Assembly (NCBI RefSeq): GCF_028288205.1
Contig: NZ_JAQBOD010000022.1
Location: forward strand, 1 to 64,000
DNA length: 64,000 nucleotides
Origin: Mucilaginibacter sp.
GTDB taxonomy: Bacteria; Bacteroidota; Bacteroidia; Sphingobacteriales; Sphingobacteriaceae
Direction: 5' to 3'
The notes below the pieces were generated by a model. The model was not told the DNA's origin, did not search any database, and saw only the letters and a list, made by a program, of their open reading frames with translations. The position numbers and the translations under genes were made by a program. This document shows positions 14,750 to 24,145 of the stretch, piece by piece (positions within the stretch are counted from its first letter, which is position 1; every line of letters begins with the position of its first letter).

Positions 14750-15478
14750 ATGAGAGCAAAAGCAGCAGCACACATAAATAAAAAATCAGTAATTAAATGG
14801 CGCAGCCATGAACCCTCGCGACTGGAAACCTTTAGTGATGCTGTGTTTGCATTTGCCTTAACACTAATTATTGTATCTATAGAGGTGCCACATTCATTTG
14901 ATGACCTATTTGAAACCATGAAGGGCACGCTAAGTTTTGCGGCCTGCTTTGCCATGCTGTTCCTGATATGGAATAGCCAGAATGTTTTTTTTAGGCGATA
15001 TGGGCTTAGTGATAACACAACTGTTGTATTAAATGCCATTTTATTATTTGTAGTGTTGGTTTACGTTTACCCGATGAAGTTTTTGGCGCTTCTACTATTT
15101 ACAAATCATACTTATATGCATGATGGCCAAATTTTACAAATGGGTATAAAGGAGGGTCAAAGCACATCCCTTATGCTAATCTATGGGTTAGGATATAGTG
15201 TTATATATGCTTTATTTTATTTAATGTATTTAAATGCCCAACGGCAGGCAAAACATCTTGAACTTACACCCAGAGAGCAGTTTGAAACCAAAACTATATC
15301 ATCTATTAATCTTATTAGTGCCTTAATAGGGGTTTTGGCCATGATAATAGCACTTCTATTGCCAACAAAAACTTCGGGACTATCCGGGTTTGTTTATTTT
15401 CTTATACCTATTTGCTATTCGTTTTGGTTTAGCTACCGCGGAAAAAAAGGACGGGAAAAATTTGCACAACCAGCTTAA
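14750..15478 (+). CDS. TMEM175/DUF1211-family membrane protein
   Basis: The 242-residue protein has the family signature RLETFSDAVFAFALTLIIV at about 24-42; the FSD motif lies at the pore-lining first helix in TMEM175 potassium channels. About six membrane helices can be counted, fitting the two-repeat bacterial form. Bacterial members conduct potassium with low selectivity; that this one does is inferred. It follows the phospholipase-like gene by 5 bp, likely co-transcribed, and its stop overlaps that of the convergent DedA gene by 4 bp. Confidence 0.85.
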   Translation: MRAKAAAHINKKSVIKWRSHEPSRLETFSDAVFAFALTLIIVSIEVPHSFDDLFETMKGTLSFAACFAMLFLIWNSQNVFFRRYGLSDNTTVVLNAILLFVVLVYVYPMKFLALLLFTNHTYMHDGQILQMGIKEGQSTSLMLIYGLGYSVIYALFYLMYLNAQRQAKHLELTPREQFETKTISSINLISALIGVLAMIIALLLPTKTSGLSGFVYFLIPICYSFWFSYRGKKGREKFAQPA

Positions 15479-16125
15479 CTTTTCTTTTTATTGGTACCGC
15501 TTTTAACAGCTGCAATAATTGGCGGGATGATAGAAACCAAAATAATAACTATGCCTATTAAAGAAAAATGCGCTTTAAAAAACGGCACATTACCCAACAT
15601 ATAGCCGGCAAATAAGAAAAGTATTATCCACGCCGCGCCACCAATAATATTATATAAACTATAACGTAAAAACGGCATGCGCCCTACCCCAGCTACAAAC
15701 GGCGCTATGGTTCTGACAATTGGCATAAAGCGGCTAAATATTACAGCCTTGCCACCATGTTTATCAAAAAACGCTTTGGTTTGCAGGTAGTAGTCCAGCT
15801 TTAATATTTTGTTTTTTTCTTTAAATACTCTGGGGCCAAAATAATTACCAAGCGTATAATTTAAGGTATTGCCTGTAAACGCCGAACATATTAGTATAAG
15901 AGCTAAAATATAAATATCCAGGCCCGAGTTACCACCGGCTATTAACGCGCCTGCGGCAAAAAGAAGTGAATCGCCGGGTAAAAACGGGGTTACAACAAAG
16001 CCCGTTTCGGCAAATATGATAACAAATAATATCAGGTAGGTCCATCCCTGGTACTGACTGGTAATTTGTACCAGGTGTTTATCAATATGTATTATAAAAT
16101 CTATTAAGGCTTTTACTAGTTCCAA
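15475..16125 (-). CDS. DedA-family membrane protein
   Basis: The 216-residue protein contains the DedA/SNARE-associated hallmarks: FAETGFVVTPFLPGDSLLFAAGAL at about 38-61 and FSRFMPIVRTIAPFVAGVGRM at about 130-150, with four to six hydrophobic segments. DedA proteins are needed for envelope homeostasis and some flip undecaprenyl phosphate or phospholipids; which applies here is unknown. It is a single gene with a TATTTTTG box 16 bp upstream. Confidence 0.93.
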   Translation of the reverse strand: MELVKALIDFIIHIDKHLVQITSQYQGWTYLILFVIIFAETGFVVTPFLPGDSLLFAAGALIAGGNSGLDIYILALILICSAFTGNTLNYTLGNYFGPRVFKEKNKILKLDYYLQTKAFFDKHGGKAVIFSRFMPIVRTIAPFVAGVGRMPFLRYSLYNIIGGAAWIILFLFAGYMLGNVPFFKAHFSLIGIVIILVSIIPPIIAAVKSGTNKKKS

Positions 16126-16141
16126 TGGTTTAAATTTTTGG

Positions 16142-16149
16142 CAAAAATA
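16142..16149 (-). promoter_or_regulatory. Putative -7 box for the dedA-type gene
   Basis: TATTTTTG on the minus strand fits TAnnTTTG, 16 nt before the ATG. Confidence 0.5.
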
Positions 16150-16168
16150 GAAATATATATGGCAAAGT

Positions 16169-16879
16169 TTACCGGTTATTTAAAATGCCGCCCGCAAAGG
16201 CAACAGAATCTGCCCCTCCTACAATACCCCGGCAATACAGCGTATACACTTTACCGTCAAGAATAACTGTCCCTGGCATATCTGCCAATACTTTACCTGA
16301 TCCGGTTGGCAATATCTTAAAATCATAATTACCGGGCGGCACTTCTATAAAGTTAGATACTTTTTTATAGCCTTGGTTGGTAAAAGCCATAGTACCGTTT
16401 ACAGTTATATCAAACGCGCCTGATCGGGGCGAGGCATTTACAAATCTAATTTTACCCCGCCCAACAGCTGGTGTTGCTGCTGTATCAATAGTAAATATAG
16501 ATGTTATACTGCTATCTGCCCTTAAACCGGTTACAAATAATGTATACTTATAGTTATTTTTTAAAGGCGTGTTTAACGAAATAAAATTTGTTGTAGAAAC
16601 ATTTGTATTGTACGACCTGATCTGTACGGGTGTATCAATATTCTTTAGCGTAAAATATCCTGATGGCGAAGGGTAAGAAAAAGGTACCGTGTTTTGCTTT
16701 ATATAGCTAACGTATAAATTTACCGGTTGCAGATCTGGGCTTAAGTTAATAACCTGCATTTGTATGTTTGAGCCCGCAGGTGCAGTACCATTTTTTCCGC
16801 ACGAAGCAATAAATGGTATAACCATTATGCCTACACAGCATAAAAACAGAAAAACCATTGCCTTATTTCTATCAGCCAT
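16169..16879 (-). CDS. DUF4397 lipoprotein
   Basis: The 236-residue protein has a hydrophobic leader ending in the lipobox IASC (Cys at about 27). Two similar beta-rich halves follow, typical of DUF4397: one with VINLSPDLQPVNLYVSY and one with RFVNASPRSGAFDITVNGT. It is probably anchored in the outer membrane and exposed to periplasm or surface. No catalytic residues are evident; function unknown. It lies 16 bp downstream of a paralogue with the same layout, so the pair is a tandem duplication in one operon. Confidence 0.85.
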   Translation of the reverse strand: MADRNKAMVFLFLCCVGIMVIPFIASCGKNGTAPAGSNIQMQVINLSPDLQPVNLYVSYIKQNTVPFSYPSPSGYFTLKNIDTPVQIRSYNTNVSTTNFISLNTPLKNNYKYTLFVTGLRADSSITSIFTIDTAATPAVGRGKIRFVNASPRSGAFDITVNGTMAFTNQGYKKVSNFIEVPPGNYDFKILPTGSGKVLADMPGTVILDGKVYTLYCRGIVGGADSVAFAGGILNNR

Positions 16880-16895
16880 TTTATATTTTTAATAT

Positions 16896-17567
16896 TTACA
16901 AGGTTAAAATACGCGCGCCAAACGCATTATTACCTGTACCATTTAATACGCCTTTTGTATATAAAGTATATATGCCCCCGGCAACCAATGTTAAAGTACC
17001 GGATGGAATTAATTGGCTTGTACTACCCGACTGGTAAATTGATAACACATTTTTCCCGCTGTTTACTTGCATATATGCCGTTGCCGATTTAAATGCCCTG
17101 TTCTTATACACTAAATTACTTCCTATATAAATGTCAAGGTTACCCGGTATTGGCGATGCGTTTATAAATCTTATTACTGCGGTATTTTTAACTGTATCAT
17201 TAACTATGGTATCACGTAGCAAAAATACTTTGTCTACCGCTTCACCTGCTACAAATAAGGTATGAGCCGTTTTAGAATCGATCGTTAAAGGCAGGTCAAT
17301 TAATGTGTTTGAACTGCCAGCTTTTTTAAACTGGTAATTTTGCGTACCTGCAATTACATTAACATTAGTTAATGAACCAAAGGGGTATAAATTAGTAGTA
17401 TTATTTAACCTTGTGCCATTTTGATAAAAATTTAAGGTATCGGCACTTGCATTAACTACATTAATATTGGTCGTAAGAGCTAAAGAGGTAGTATCGCTGG
17501 TTTTTTTACAAGACGATAAGCCTGTTACGGCAATGGCAAAAAGTAATATTAAAGCTTTAATATTCAT
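16896..17567 (-). CDS. DUF4397 lipoprotein (paralogue)
   Basis: The 223-residue protein starts MNIKALILLFAIAVTGLSSC, a clean lipoprotein signal with Cys at 20. Two DUF4397-type halves follow (INVVNASADTLNFYQNG and RFINASPIPGNLDIYIGS). It is the upstream member of a tandem pair with the gene ending at 16169. Binding or adhesion roles are sometimes proposed for such lipoproteins but nothing here proves one. Confidence 0.85.
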   Translation of the reverse strand: MNIKALILLFAIAVTGLSSCKKTSDTTSLALTTNINVVNASADTLNFYQNGTRLNNTTNLYPFGSLTNVNVIAGTQNYQFKKAGSSNTLIDLPLTIDSKTAHTLFVAGEAVDKVFLLRDTIVNDTVKNTAVIRFINASPIPGNLDIYIGSNLVYKNRAFKSATAYMQVNSGKNVLSIYQSGSTSQLIPSGTLTLVAGGIYTLYTKGVLNGTGNNAFGARILTL

Positions 17568-17623
17568 ATAAATACCCAGGTGTTATATAACTGCTTATCG
17601 CGGGTTTTGTTGTCGGTTTTAAC

Positions 17624-17650
17624 AAAAAAGTCCGGTTTTTACGCCGGACT
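17624..17650 (-). terminator. Terminator of dnaN
   Basis: On the minus strand AGTCCGG and CCGGACT form a stem around CGTAAAAA, followed by TTTTTTG. It lies about 30 bp after the dnaN stop codon. Confidence 0.88.
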
Positions 17651-17680
17651 AATATTTGGATCTATAATTTAAGTTTACAC

Positions 17681-18805
17681 TTAAGCATAACTATTAAGCA
17701 TAACCGGCATTACCAGCATCAGCACATCTTCGTTCTCATCGCCTCCTTGTGGTAATAATAATCCGGCTCTGTTAGGCGTAGACATCTCTAAAGATACTTC
17801 CTCCCCGCTTAGATTTTTCAACATTTCAATTAAAAACCGTGCATTAAAGCCTATCTCCATATCCTCACCCTCATACTGGCAGCCTAAACGCTCATGCGCC
17901 TCGTTTGCAAAATCAATATCTTCTGATGAAATATGCAGCTCGCTGCCGGTAATTTTTAATCTAACCTGGTGAGTGGTTTTATTGGCGTAAATGGCAACAC
18001 GGCTTAATGAACCTAAAAATGCCAAACGGTCAATACTTAATTTATTAGGGTTATTTAATGGTATAACCGCTTCGTAATCCGGGTAGCGCTCATCAATTAA
18101 GCGGCATACCAGGTTAATATTGTTAAACTTAAAGAACGCGCTGGTACTGTTATATTCAACAGATACATTTACATCATCAGTTGGTAAAGCAGATTTAAGC
18201 AGCGTTAGCGCCTTTTTAGGCAGGATGAACGAGGTGGTAGTTTCTGCCTTGGCATCTAACCTGCGGTAACGTACCAGCTTGTGTGCATCGGTAGCAACAA
18301 AGGTTAAATACTGACTGCTTAGCTGGCAGTAAACACCTGTCATGGCCGGGCGCAACTCGTCATTACTTACGGCAAATATGGTTTTGTTAATAGCCTCGGC
18401 CAAAACCGATGCCGGTAAATTTACTGATGAAGCATTTTCTACAACCGGAATTTTCGGAAAATCCTCACCATTCTCTCCGCTCAGTTTATATTTTCCATCA
18501 CCCGCGTTAATTTCTATAGCAAACGTAGCATCGTCAACAGAAAAAGCAATGGGCTGCTCTGGTAATGATTTTAAAGTTTCTAACAGTATGCGAGATGGTA
18601 TAGCAATACGCCCGTTCTCTTTAGCCTCAACAGTTAAAGAGGTGGTCATGCTGGTTTGCAGGTCGGTAGCAGAAATGGTTAAGTTTCCATCTTTTATCTC
18701 GAACAAAAAGTTTTCCAGTATAGGTAATACGGTACTATTGCTTAATGCACCGCTTACAGACTGTAATTGCTTTAGTAATGTTGATGTAGAAACTATAAAT
18801 CTCAT
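17681..18805 (-). CDS. dnaN: DNA polymerase III beta subunit (sliding clamp)
   Basis: The 374-residue protein is the ring-shaped processivity clamp. It begins MRFIVSTSTLLKQLQSVSGA and shows three clamp-fold repeats of about 120 residues each, with conserved ATDAHKLVRYR in the second and the hydrophobic C-terminal VMPVMLN. Length is typical. It is not next to dnaA here, as is usual in Bacteroidota. It ends in a clear terminator, and the gldFG gene lies 37 bp upstream on the same strand. Confidence 0.97.
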   Translation of the reverse strand: MRFIVSTSTLLKQLQSVSGALSNSTVLPILENFLFEIKDGNLTISATDLQTSMTTSLTVEAKENGRIAIPSRILLETLKSLPEQPIAFSVDDATFAIEINAGDGKYKLSGENGEDFPKIPVVENASSVNLPASVLAEAINKTIFAVSNDELRPAMTGVYCQLSSQYLTFVATDAHKLVRYRRLDAKAETTTSFILPKKALTLLKSALPTDDVNVSVEYNSTSAFFKFNNINLVCRLIDERYPDYEAVIPLNNPNKLSIDRLAFLGSLSRVAIYANKTTHQVRLKITGSELHISSEDIDFANEAHERLGCQYEGEDMEIGFNARFLIEMLKNLSGEEVSLEMSTPNRAGLLLPQGGDENEDVLMLVMPVMLNSYA

Positions 18806-18842
18806 ATATAAATTTAGTGTTAATTAGTCAAAAGTATAAAAT

Positions 18843-21242
18843 TTAATGAGCATACCTTCTCTTGCGGATATAATGTTGAAAAATAGCAAATATTAACACT
18901 AATAACAAAGGAATAATTGTATTAATTACCTGCCAGTATAATTTCTCGCTGCGCACCCTTGCTCTATTAAGCAGGCGCAGTTTAATTTCTTTGTTTCGTA
19001 AGGATATCAGGCCCGAATCGTCGGTCATATAATCGGCAATATTGAGCAACAGATTTTTATTGCCGAAGTTTTGCTGCGTATAATGATCATACCCTAACGG
19101 ATATGGCGAACCATCAGCGCCCACCTGGTTTTTAAATATATCGCCGTCACTTATTACTATCATTTTGGTGGGTTTACTTTCGTCCTGTATGGCAATTTTT
19201 TCTTTCAGGTCGGCGGGTACGGGGCGGTTCTTAAAGTCCGATGCAAACTTGCCTTCCAGCAATACCGCAGTAGTTTTGGGTATGCCTTGAAAATCTTTAG
19301 GCTCGGGCACTTGCTCTACCGCCTGTAATGACAGCATATGCGGAACAGACATTTTTTTATTATAGGGCGATGTAGCCAGCAGCACCGTTTTTTCAACGCC
19401 TTTGGTATCCAGTATATCGATAGTGCTGGGGAACTCACTGTATATGCCATCCAGATTTTTAACTACAGGATGTTTGGATAATGGAATAAATATCGGGTAA
19501 AACAACCAGGGCACCAATTGTATTTGTGCCTGCCCGCCAATATTGCCTGTGCTAAGGGGTATTTGCGCGCAGCTCATATCAGCTATCAGATCATAATTTA
19601 TGCGGATGCCATAAACAAATAATTGATCGTCTAAATTTAACTGCTTGCCAAACGCCAGCTGATCGCCGCCGCGGCCACGCAGGCTATCCAGTTCGGCGCT
19701 AACCTGGTCTATCGTCCAAAGCACCCTGCCGCCACGCATCAGATATTGATCCAGCTTAAATTTCTCCAGCTCGGTAAATGGCTTTTCGGGCTTGGCTATT
19801 ACTATTAGCTTTATTTTCAGCAGGCTATCAAAAGGAATATTTTTCAAATCAACCCTACCCACCTCAAACCCGTCCGACAAGCTTTTCATGGCATCATTTA
19901 ATTGCAGGTCGGTCAACTCATAGTGCCCGGCTGTAAAACCAATTTGCGGCTTGCCGCCACGCGTTACTTTTTTTATAGCCGATGTAAACGCGTACTCCAG
20001 GTTTTGGATAGAATTGTTTAGCTGCTCATCTGCCGTCAGGCGCATTTGATTTTGGGCATACAGCAGCTTAACCGGTATATCCTTGCCATTTGCTGATACC
20101 ATGGCCGCCGGGAAAATAGTTTTTTGCGATAACCCATCATCCGTTTTTACACTTAATGAAGTTGGTTCTATGCCCCTTGATTGCAGGTCCTGTATGGCCT
20201 GGTTTTGCTGTTCGGTTGATAGGCCCTTTAATGGGTCAACAAATTCAAACTGCAGCTTACGGTGACTGTAAGCCTGCAAATCGCTCAGCATATCATTGGT
20301 AGCACGTTTCAGGCGCTTCATGCCGCCGGTTAGGTCGCCCTGCAGGTAAACAGTAACTTTTACAGGTTTCGACAAGCTATCTAACACTTGCCTGCTAATG
20401 GGTGATATGGTATAACGTTTTTCGGCAGTAAAATCAATACGGGTAAATGCAAGGCTGGTGAAAATGGTTACGCACAACACAATACCAACACCGCCCAGCG
20501 TTATGTTTTTGTTTAACGCCTTTTGGTGTTGTTTTAAAAGCACAAACAGGGTGAGCCAAATAAATATGGCTATCAATACAATGAAATAGGCCAGATCGCG
20601 GGTATCTAACACACCGCGGCTTACTGATTGGTAATGCTCATTGATACCCAAACTTTGCACGTTTGTATTTTGCAATGAAAGCAGGCTGCTTAATGAATCA
20701 AATCCGCTATAAAAAAAGAAACATAAAAATACCGCTATAGTAAAAGCAATGATCTGATTTTTGGTGATGGATGATGCAAACAAACCAATTGCCGCGAATG
20801 CTGCCCCCAACAAAAACAAACCGATGTATGAGCCTATAACCGCGCCGGTATCAATATTACCTTGCGGTGTACCCAATACATAAACCGAATAATAATAGGT
20901 GAGTGTAGGTACCAAAGCAAACAGCACCAATAATACAGCGGCGAAATATTTACCCAATACAATTTGAAGATCAGTTAGCGGGCGGGTTAAAAGCAACTCA
21001 AACGTGCCCTCTTTACGCTCCTCGGCTAACGACCGCATGGTAATTGCCGGAATCAAAAACATAAACAGATACGGGGCCGTGCTAAACAAGCCATCCAATC
21101 CGGCGTAGCCGTAATCTAATAAGCTTGAATCGGGGAACACCCATAAAAACAAACCCAGCACCAGCAAGAACACGCCAATAGTTACATAGGCCACCAATGA
21201 ACTTAGATAAGAGGTAATTTCTTTTTTGAGGATTGAGTACAT
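18843..21242 (-). CDS. gldFG: GldF-GldG fusion: ABC-2 permease joined to GldG auxiliary domain
   Basis: The 799-residue protein is a fusion. Residues about 1-240 are an ABC-2 permease with six membrane helices (start MYSILKKEITSYLSSLVAYV; motif RSLAEERKEGTFELLLTRPL) corresponding to GldF. After a further membrane helix near 250-270, residues to about 770 match the soluble GldG part (KRYTISPISRQVLDSL onward), ending with a last helix at about 770-790. With GldA downstream of it in the reading order it forms an ABC transporter linked to gliding in Flavobacterium. In flavobacteria GldF and GldG are separate genes. Motility itself cannot be inferred without the T9SS gld genes, none of which is in the window. 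Confidence 0.88.
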   Translation of the reverse strand: MYSILKKEITSYLSSLVAYVTIGVFLLVLGLFLWVFPDSSLLDYGYAGLDGLFSTAPYLFMFLIPAITMRSLAEERKEGTFELLLTRPLTDLQIVLGKYFAAVLLVLFALVPTLTYYYSVYVLGTPQGNIDTGAVIGSYIGLFLLGAAFAAIGLFASSITKNQIIAFTIAVFLCFFFYSGFDSLSSLLSLQNTNVQSLGINEHYQSVSRGVLDTRDLAYFIVLIAIFIWLTLFVLLKQHQKALNKNITLGGVGIVLCVTIFTSLAFTRIDFTAEKRYTISPISRQVLDSLSKPVKVTVYLQGDLTGGMKRLKRATNDMLSDLQAYSHRKLQFEFVDPLKGLSTEQQNQAIQDLQSRGIEPTSLSVKTDDGLSQKTIFPAAMVSANGKDIPVKLLYAQNQMRLTADEQLNNSIQNLEYAFTSAIKKVTRGGKPQIGFTAGHYELTDLQLNDAMKSLSDGFEVGRVDLKNIPFDSLLKIKLIVIAKPEKPFTELEKFKLDQYLMRGGRVLWTIDQVSAELDSLRGRGGDQLAFGKQLNLDDQLFVYGIRINYDLIADMSCAQIPLSTGNIGGQAQIQLVPWLFYPIFIPLSKHPVVKNLDGIYSEFPSTIDILDTKGVEKTVLLATSPYNKKMSVPHMLSLQAVEQVPEPKDFQGIPKTTAVLLEGKFASDFKNRPVPADLKEKIAIQDESKPTKMIVISDGDIFKNQVGADGSPYPLGYDHYTQQNFGNKNLLLNIADYMTDDSGLISLRNKEIKLRLLNRARVRSEKLYWQVINTIIPLLLVLIFAIFQHYIRKRRYAH

Positions 21243-21265
21243 TCCTTATATTATATTTTTTACGC

Positions 21266-21976
21266 TTAATTATTATTTGTTAAACTTATAAATACATTTT
21301 CTAAAGTATTCCCGTTATTCTTCGCCCTCAATCCTGCCAAAGTATCATTGGCCACAATTTTTCCTTTATTAATAATAATAACATGGTTACATACCGCTTC
21401 CACTTCCTGCATAATATGGGTAGATAGAATAATGGTTTTAGTTTTACCCAAGTCAAGTATTAACTGGCGGATGCCTATTAGTTGATTAGGGTCAAGGCCC
21501 GAGGTAGGCTCATCCAATATCAATACCTGCGGATCATGCAGAATAGCCTGTGCCAAACCTACACGCTGGCGATAGCCTTTAGATAGCTGGCCTATTTTTT
21601 TATGCTGCTCAGGTCCAAGCCCGGTCATTTCAATTATATCAGCTATGCGTTTTTCGGGCTCATGTATTTTATGGATGCCGGCTATAAAAGCAAGAGATTC
21701 TTTTACATACATATCCAGGTAAAGCGCATTACTTTCTGGCAGGTAGCCAATATTGCGTTTAACTTCGAGCGATTGGGTGCTTACATCAAAATCACATACC
21801 GTTGCCTTACCACTGGTTTGCGGAATAAAGCCTGTCAGAATTTTCATGGTGGTAGATTTCCCTGCACCATTCGGACCCAAAAAGCCCAACACCCCCGGCT
21901 CTGCATTAAAAGTTATGCCATCAACCGCTTTTTGCTTCCCATAAATTTTTTTTAAATTTTCAACCCGGATACTCAT
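21266..21976 (-). CDS. gldA: GldA-type ABC transporter ATPase
   Basis: The 236-residue ATPase carries Walker A GPNGAGKST at about 34-42, the signature LSKGYRQRVGLAQAILHDP, Walker B VLILDEPTSGLD and a switch His in LSTHIMQE. It lies 23 bp upstream of gldFG and would energise that permease. The promoter box TACATTTG is 5 bp upstream of the ATG, so the 5-prime leader is very short. Other ABC-2 ATPases share the motifs; the gldFG neighbour makes GldA the best name. Confidence 0.9.
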   Translation of the reverse strand: MSIRVENLKKIYGKQKAVDGITFNAEPGVLGFLGPNGAGKSTTMKILTGFIPQTSGKATVCDFDVSTQSLEVKRNIGYLPESNALYLDMYVKESLAFIAGIHKIHEPEKRIADIIEMTGLGPEQHKKIGQLSKGYRQRVGLAQAILHDPQVLILDEPTSGLDPNQLIGIRQLILDLGKTKTIILSTHIMQEVEAVCNHVIIINKGKIVANDTLAGLRAKNNGNTLENVFISLTNNN

Positions 21977-21980
21977 GGTT

Positions 21981-21988
21981 CAAATGTA
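21981..21988 (-). promoter_or_regulatory. Putative -7 box for gldA-gldFG
   Basis: TACATTTG on the minus strand fits TAnnTTTG and ends 4 nt before the gldA ATG, implying a leaderless or very short-leader mRNA. Confidence 0.5.
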
Positions 21989-22004
21989 GAAAAATTAACC
22001 TTAT

Positions 22005-22138
22005 CGTCATTGCGAGGAACGAAGCAATCTCTACGTAGGACATTCAACTGTGGAAGTTGCTTTTTTTTATATGGCCCATTAAGCATTTTTCATAATTGAT
22101 TAGCAAGTGCAGAGATTGCTTCGTTCCTCGCAATGACG
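22005..22138. repeat. Interspersed palindromic repeat, family 1, copy C (long form)
   Basis: Arms CGTCATTGCGAGGAACGAAG... and complement bound the unit. Like copy A it continues inward with CTCTAC-TAGGACA-TCAA on the left and TGCAGAGATTG on the right, showing these are one family. A decayed end (CTCGCAATGAC) recurs at 22333-22343 within the same gap. Confidence 0.9.
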
Positions 22139-22175
22139 TGATTGTAAGTTATTTATTATCAATACAATAAAATTA

Positions 22176-22263
22176 CCATCTCGAACATAGTGAGAAATCT
22201 ATACACGTGCTAAGCAGACGGATTGAAATGCATAGATTTCTCCTCGTTCCTCGTCGAAATGAC
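22176..22263. repeat. Interspersed palindromic repeat, family 2, copy B
   Basis: CCATCTCGAACATAGTGAGA...TCTATACA pairs with TGCATAGATTTCTC...GTCGAAATG. It is a diverged copy of 12234-12319. The gap 21977-22369 therefore holds three repeat units and no gene. Confidence 0.8.
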
Positions 22264-22369
22264 ACCGAGTTTTATATAGTTTCCTTTTTTTCACACGTCA
22301 TAACGATTTTTTCCAGGGCCACTTGGTGGGTGCTCGCAATGACCCGTGGTGAAGAGCAAGGGTGAAGAT

Positions 22370-22666
22370 TTACTCAGCCTTTTCTTTAACAATCACAAAA
22401 ACATCCTCATTATCTTTCCGCATCAAGTATTTTTCGCGGGCGAATTTCTCGAGTTTTTCGGGGTTTGAGGTTAGCTCATCAAGGTCCTTGCTAACTTTGG
22501 CGGTTTGCAATTTGTAAAAATCGCGCTCCTGTTTTAGCTTACTTACTTCCTGGTGATACTGGTATTGAGATAACAGATCGTTCTTATCAAAAAACACCAT
22601 CCATACCACAAAGGCAAGCGACAGCAAAAAATATTTGTTTTTAAAAAGATCTATCAATCGTTTCAT
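22370..22666 (-). CDS. Septum-formation initiator protein (DivIC/FtsB family)
   Basis: The 98-residue protein has one membrane helix at about 12-28 (YFLLSLAFVVWMVFF), a periplasmic coiled coil (HQEVSKLKQERDFYKLQ), and the family ending EKLEKFAREKYLMRKDNEDVFVI. DivIC/FtsB links FtsL and FtsQ in the divisome. In related genomes the gene sits next to eno; here two unrelated genes separate them on the same strand. Confidence 0.92.
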   Translation of the reverse strand: MKRLIDLFKNKYFLLSLAFVVWMVFFDKNDLLSQYQYHQEVSKLKQERDFYKLQTAKVSKDLDELTSNPEKLEKFAREKYLMRKDNEDVFVIVKEKAE

Positions 22667-22857
22667 AAACGTAAATGGTAATTTAAGTTAAAATTAAACT
22701 AAAAGATCAACCTATGCAAATATGTTTATTAACTTACTAATATTGAGGGTCATCTGCGAGAGCTTAATATGTTTCCATATTTTAAAGAACCTATCTGCAT
22801 GGTAACCCGGAGCTCAACTTCCTGCTGGATGCTGAACCCGGTAAAGCCACTATCACT

Positions 22858-24054
22858 TTAATATAGCCACCTTAGCAAATCTTTATTGTACTTAAAATAT
22901 GTGGCTGCAGGATGAGGAATATTATAGATAATTAACGGCACATCTTCTTCATAAACTGAGCCATGCGATCTGTAAGTTGCAGCCAGTGTTTCTGTTTCAG
23001 TTGTGGCTTCACCTAAAACAGTGTTTTTATCACCCAAAACAACCAGGTCGCCAATGCGCGATGCCATTTCATGAAATTTGACAACGGCCTCCCGGCGGGT
23101 ATAAACCGTTTCAATACCAGGCAGGCTTAGCAGTATCTTTTTGGCTTTAGCAGTATCGGCAGCTTTATTAAGGTAAACATATACACAGCCCCCAAAACCC
23201 AGGTGATGTTTAGGATATAAGTCTTTTGAAGCGGAAATGCTCAACTTAATTGGTAAACCCCGGTTGGCTAATGCTTTGGTAATATCCCAAACCTTACTTT
23301 TATAGTTCATGCCATGGTCGGCAGTTATAAAAATAGCGGCGTTAGGCAAAGTTTTAACAATTACGCCTAACAGGCTGTCAATTGTGTGCAGGTGCAGTTT
23401 GGAGCGGGCATCGCCAGGCTCCCACATGTGCATAGGGTAATCGGTGGTATGAATGTAGTATAAACCAATATCCGGACGGGTTTTCATAAGATGAATAGCG
23501 GCGTTAAAGGTCCAGTAATTCACCTCGCTGGAGTATTTATCTGGCGGAAGGCCAATCGCATTTGTCCACTCTTCCGTTGCTATTTCGGGGCTTATGGCAA
23601 TGGTGGTGCCTTTTGCTAATAAATGAATTGTTTTTAGCTTGCTTGAAATTAATGCTGATTTAACGCCATACTTAGCCGCCCGGGTAAATATAGTAGGCGC
23701 CATTACTAAAGAGGAGTCTTCCATCAACTCTTCCTCATTGGTTTTATAATTATAAAAACTGTTGCCAACAATGCCGTTAACTTCCGGAAAAGTACCTGTA
23801 CAAATAGCAGCGTTATTACAGTTAGTAACCGAGGGCGTCATGTCTTTAGCTATTTTATAGAGGCCTTTAGCCAAAAGGCTTTTAAGCACAGGCATATCGC
23901 TCGCGTCAAGGTAAGGCTTGCCAAAGCCATCCATCATAATCATAACAACCGGTTGTTTGGGCACAACATGGTTCAATTTTAAATGTTGCTGCGAAAAAGA
24001 AGTGTTAACAGCGCCAATGATCAACAAAAAACTAAATGTGAGCTTATAATTCAT
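22858..24054 (-). CDS. Exported alkaline-phosphatase-superfamily hydrolase, phosphonoacetate-hydrolase-like
   Basis: From the ATG at 24054 the 398-residue protein begins with a signal peptide (MNYKLTFSFLLIIGAVNTSF then SQQ). Motifs are those of the phosphodiesterase branch: VVMIMMDGFGKPYLD (metal Asp), SVTNCNNAAICTGTFPEVNG with the nucleophile Thr, HTTDYPMHMWEPG, and ITADHGMNYK. The TNxNN box and the following GIVGNSFYN closely resemble phosphonoacetate hydrolase (TNPNN). I infer C-P or phosphodiester hydrolysis in the periplasm. No phn transport gene is adjacent, so the substrate is open; a nucleotide pyrophosphatase role is the alternative. Confidence 0.75.
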   Translation of the reverse strand: MNYKLTFSFLLIIGAVNTSFSQQHLKLNHVVPKQPVVMIMMDGFGKPYLDASDMPVLKSLLAKGLYKIAKDMTPSVTNCNNAAICTGTFPEVNGIVGNSFYNYKTNEEELMEDSSLVMAPTIFTRAAKYGVKSALISSKLKTIHLLAKGTTIAISPEIATEEWTNAIGLPPDKYSSEVNYWTFNAAIHLMKTRPDIGLYYIHTTDYPMHMWEPGDARSKLHLHTIDSLLGVIVKTLPNAAIFITADHGMNYKSKVWDITKALANRGLPIKLSISASKDLYPKHHLGFGGCVYVYLNKAADTAKAKKILLSLPGIETVYTRREAVVKFHEMASRIGDLVVLGDKNTVLGEATTETETLAATYRSHGSVYEEDVPLIIYNIPHPAATYFKYNKDLLRWLY

Positions 24055-24145
24055 ATAGTAAATGTATAGCTTTTGAAACACGATGGTATTAAGCCAGTGT
24101 TAACATTTTATTTAAATTATTAACGAAAGTTATGATTAGAGGTTG

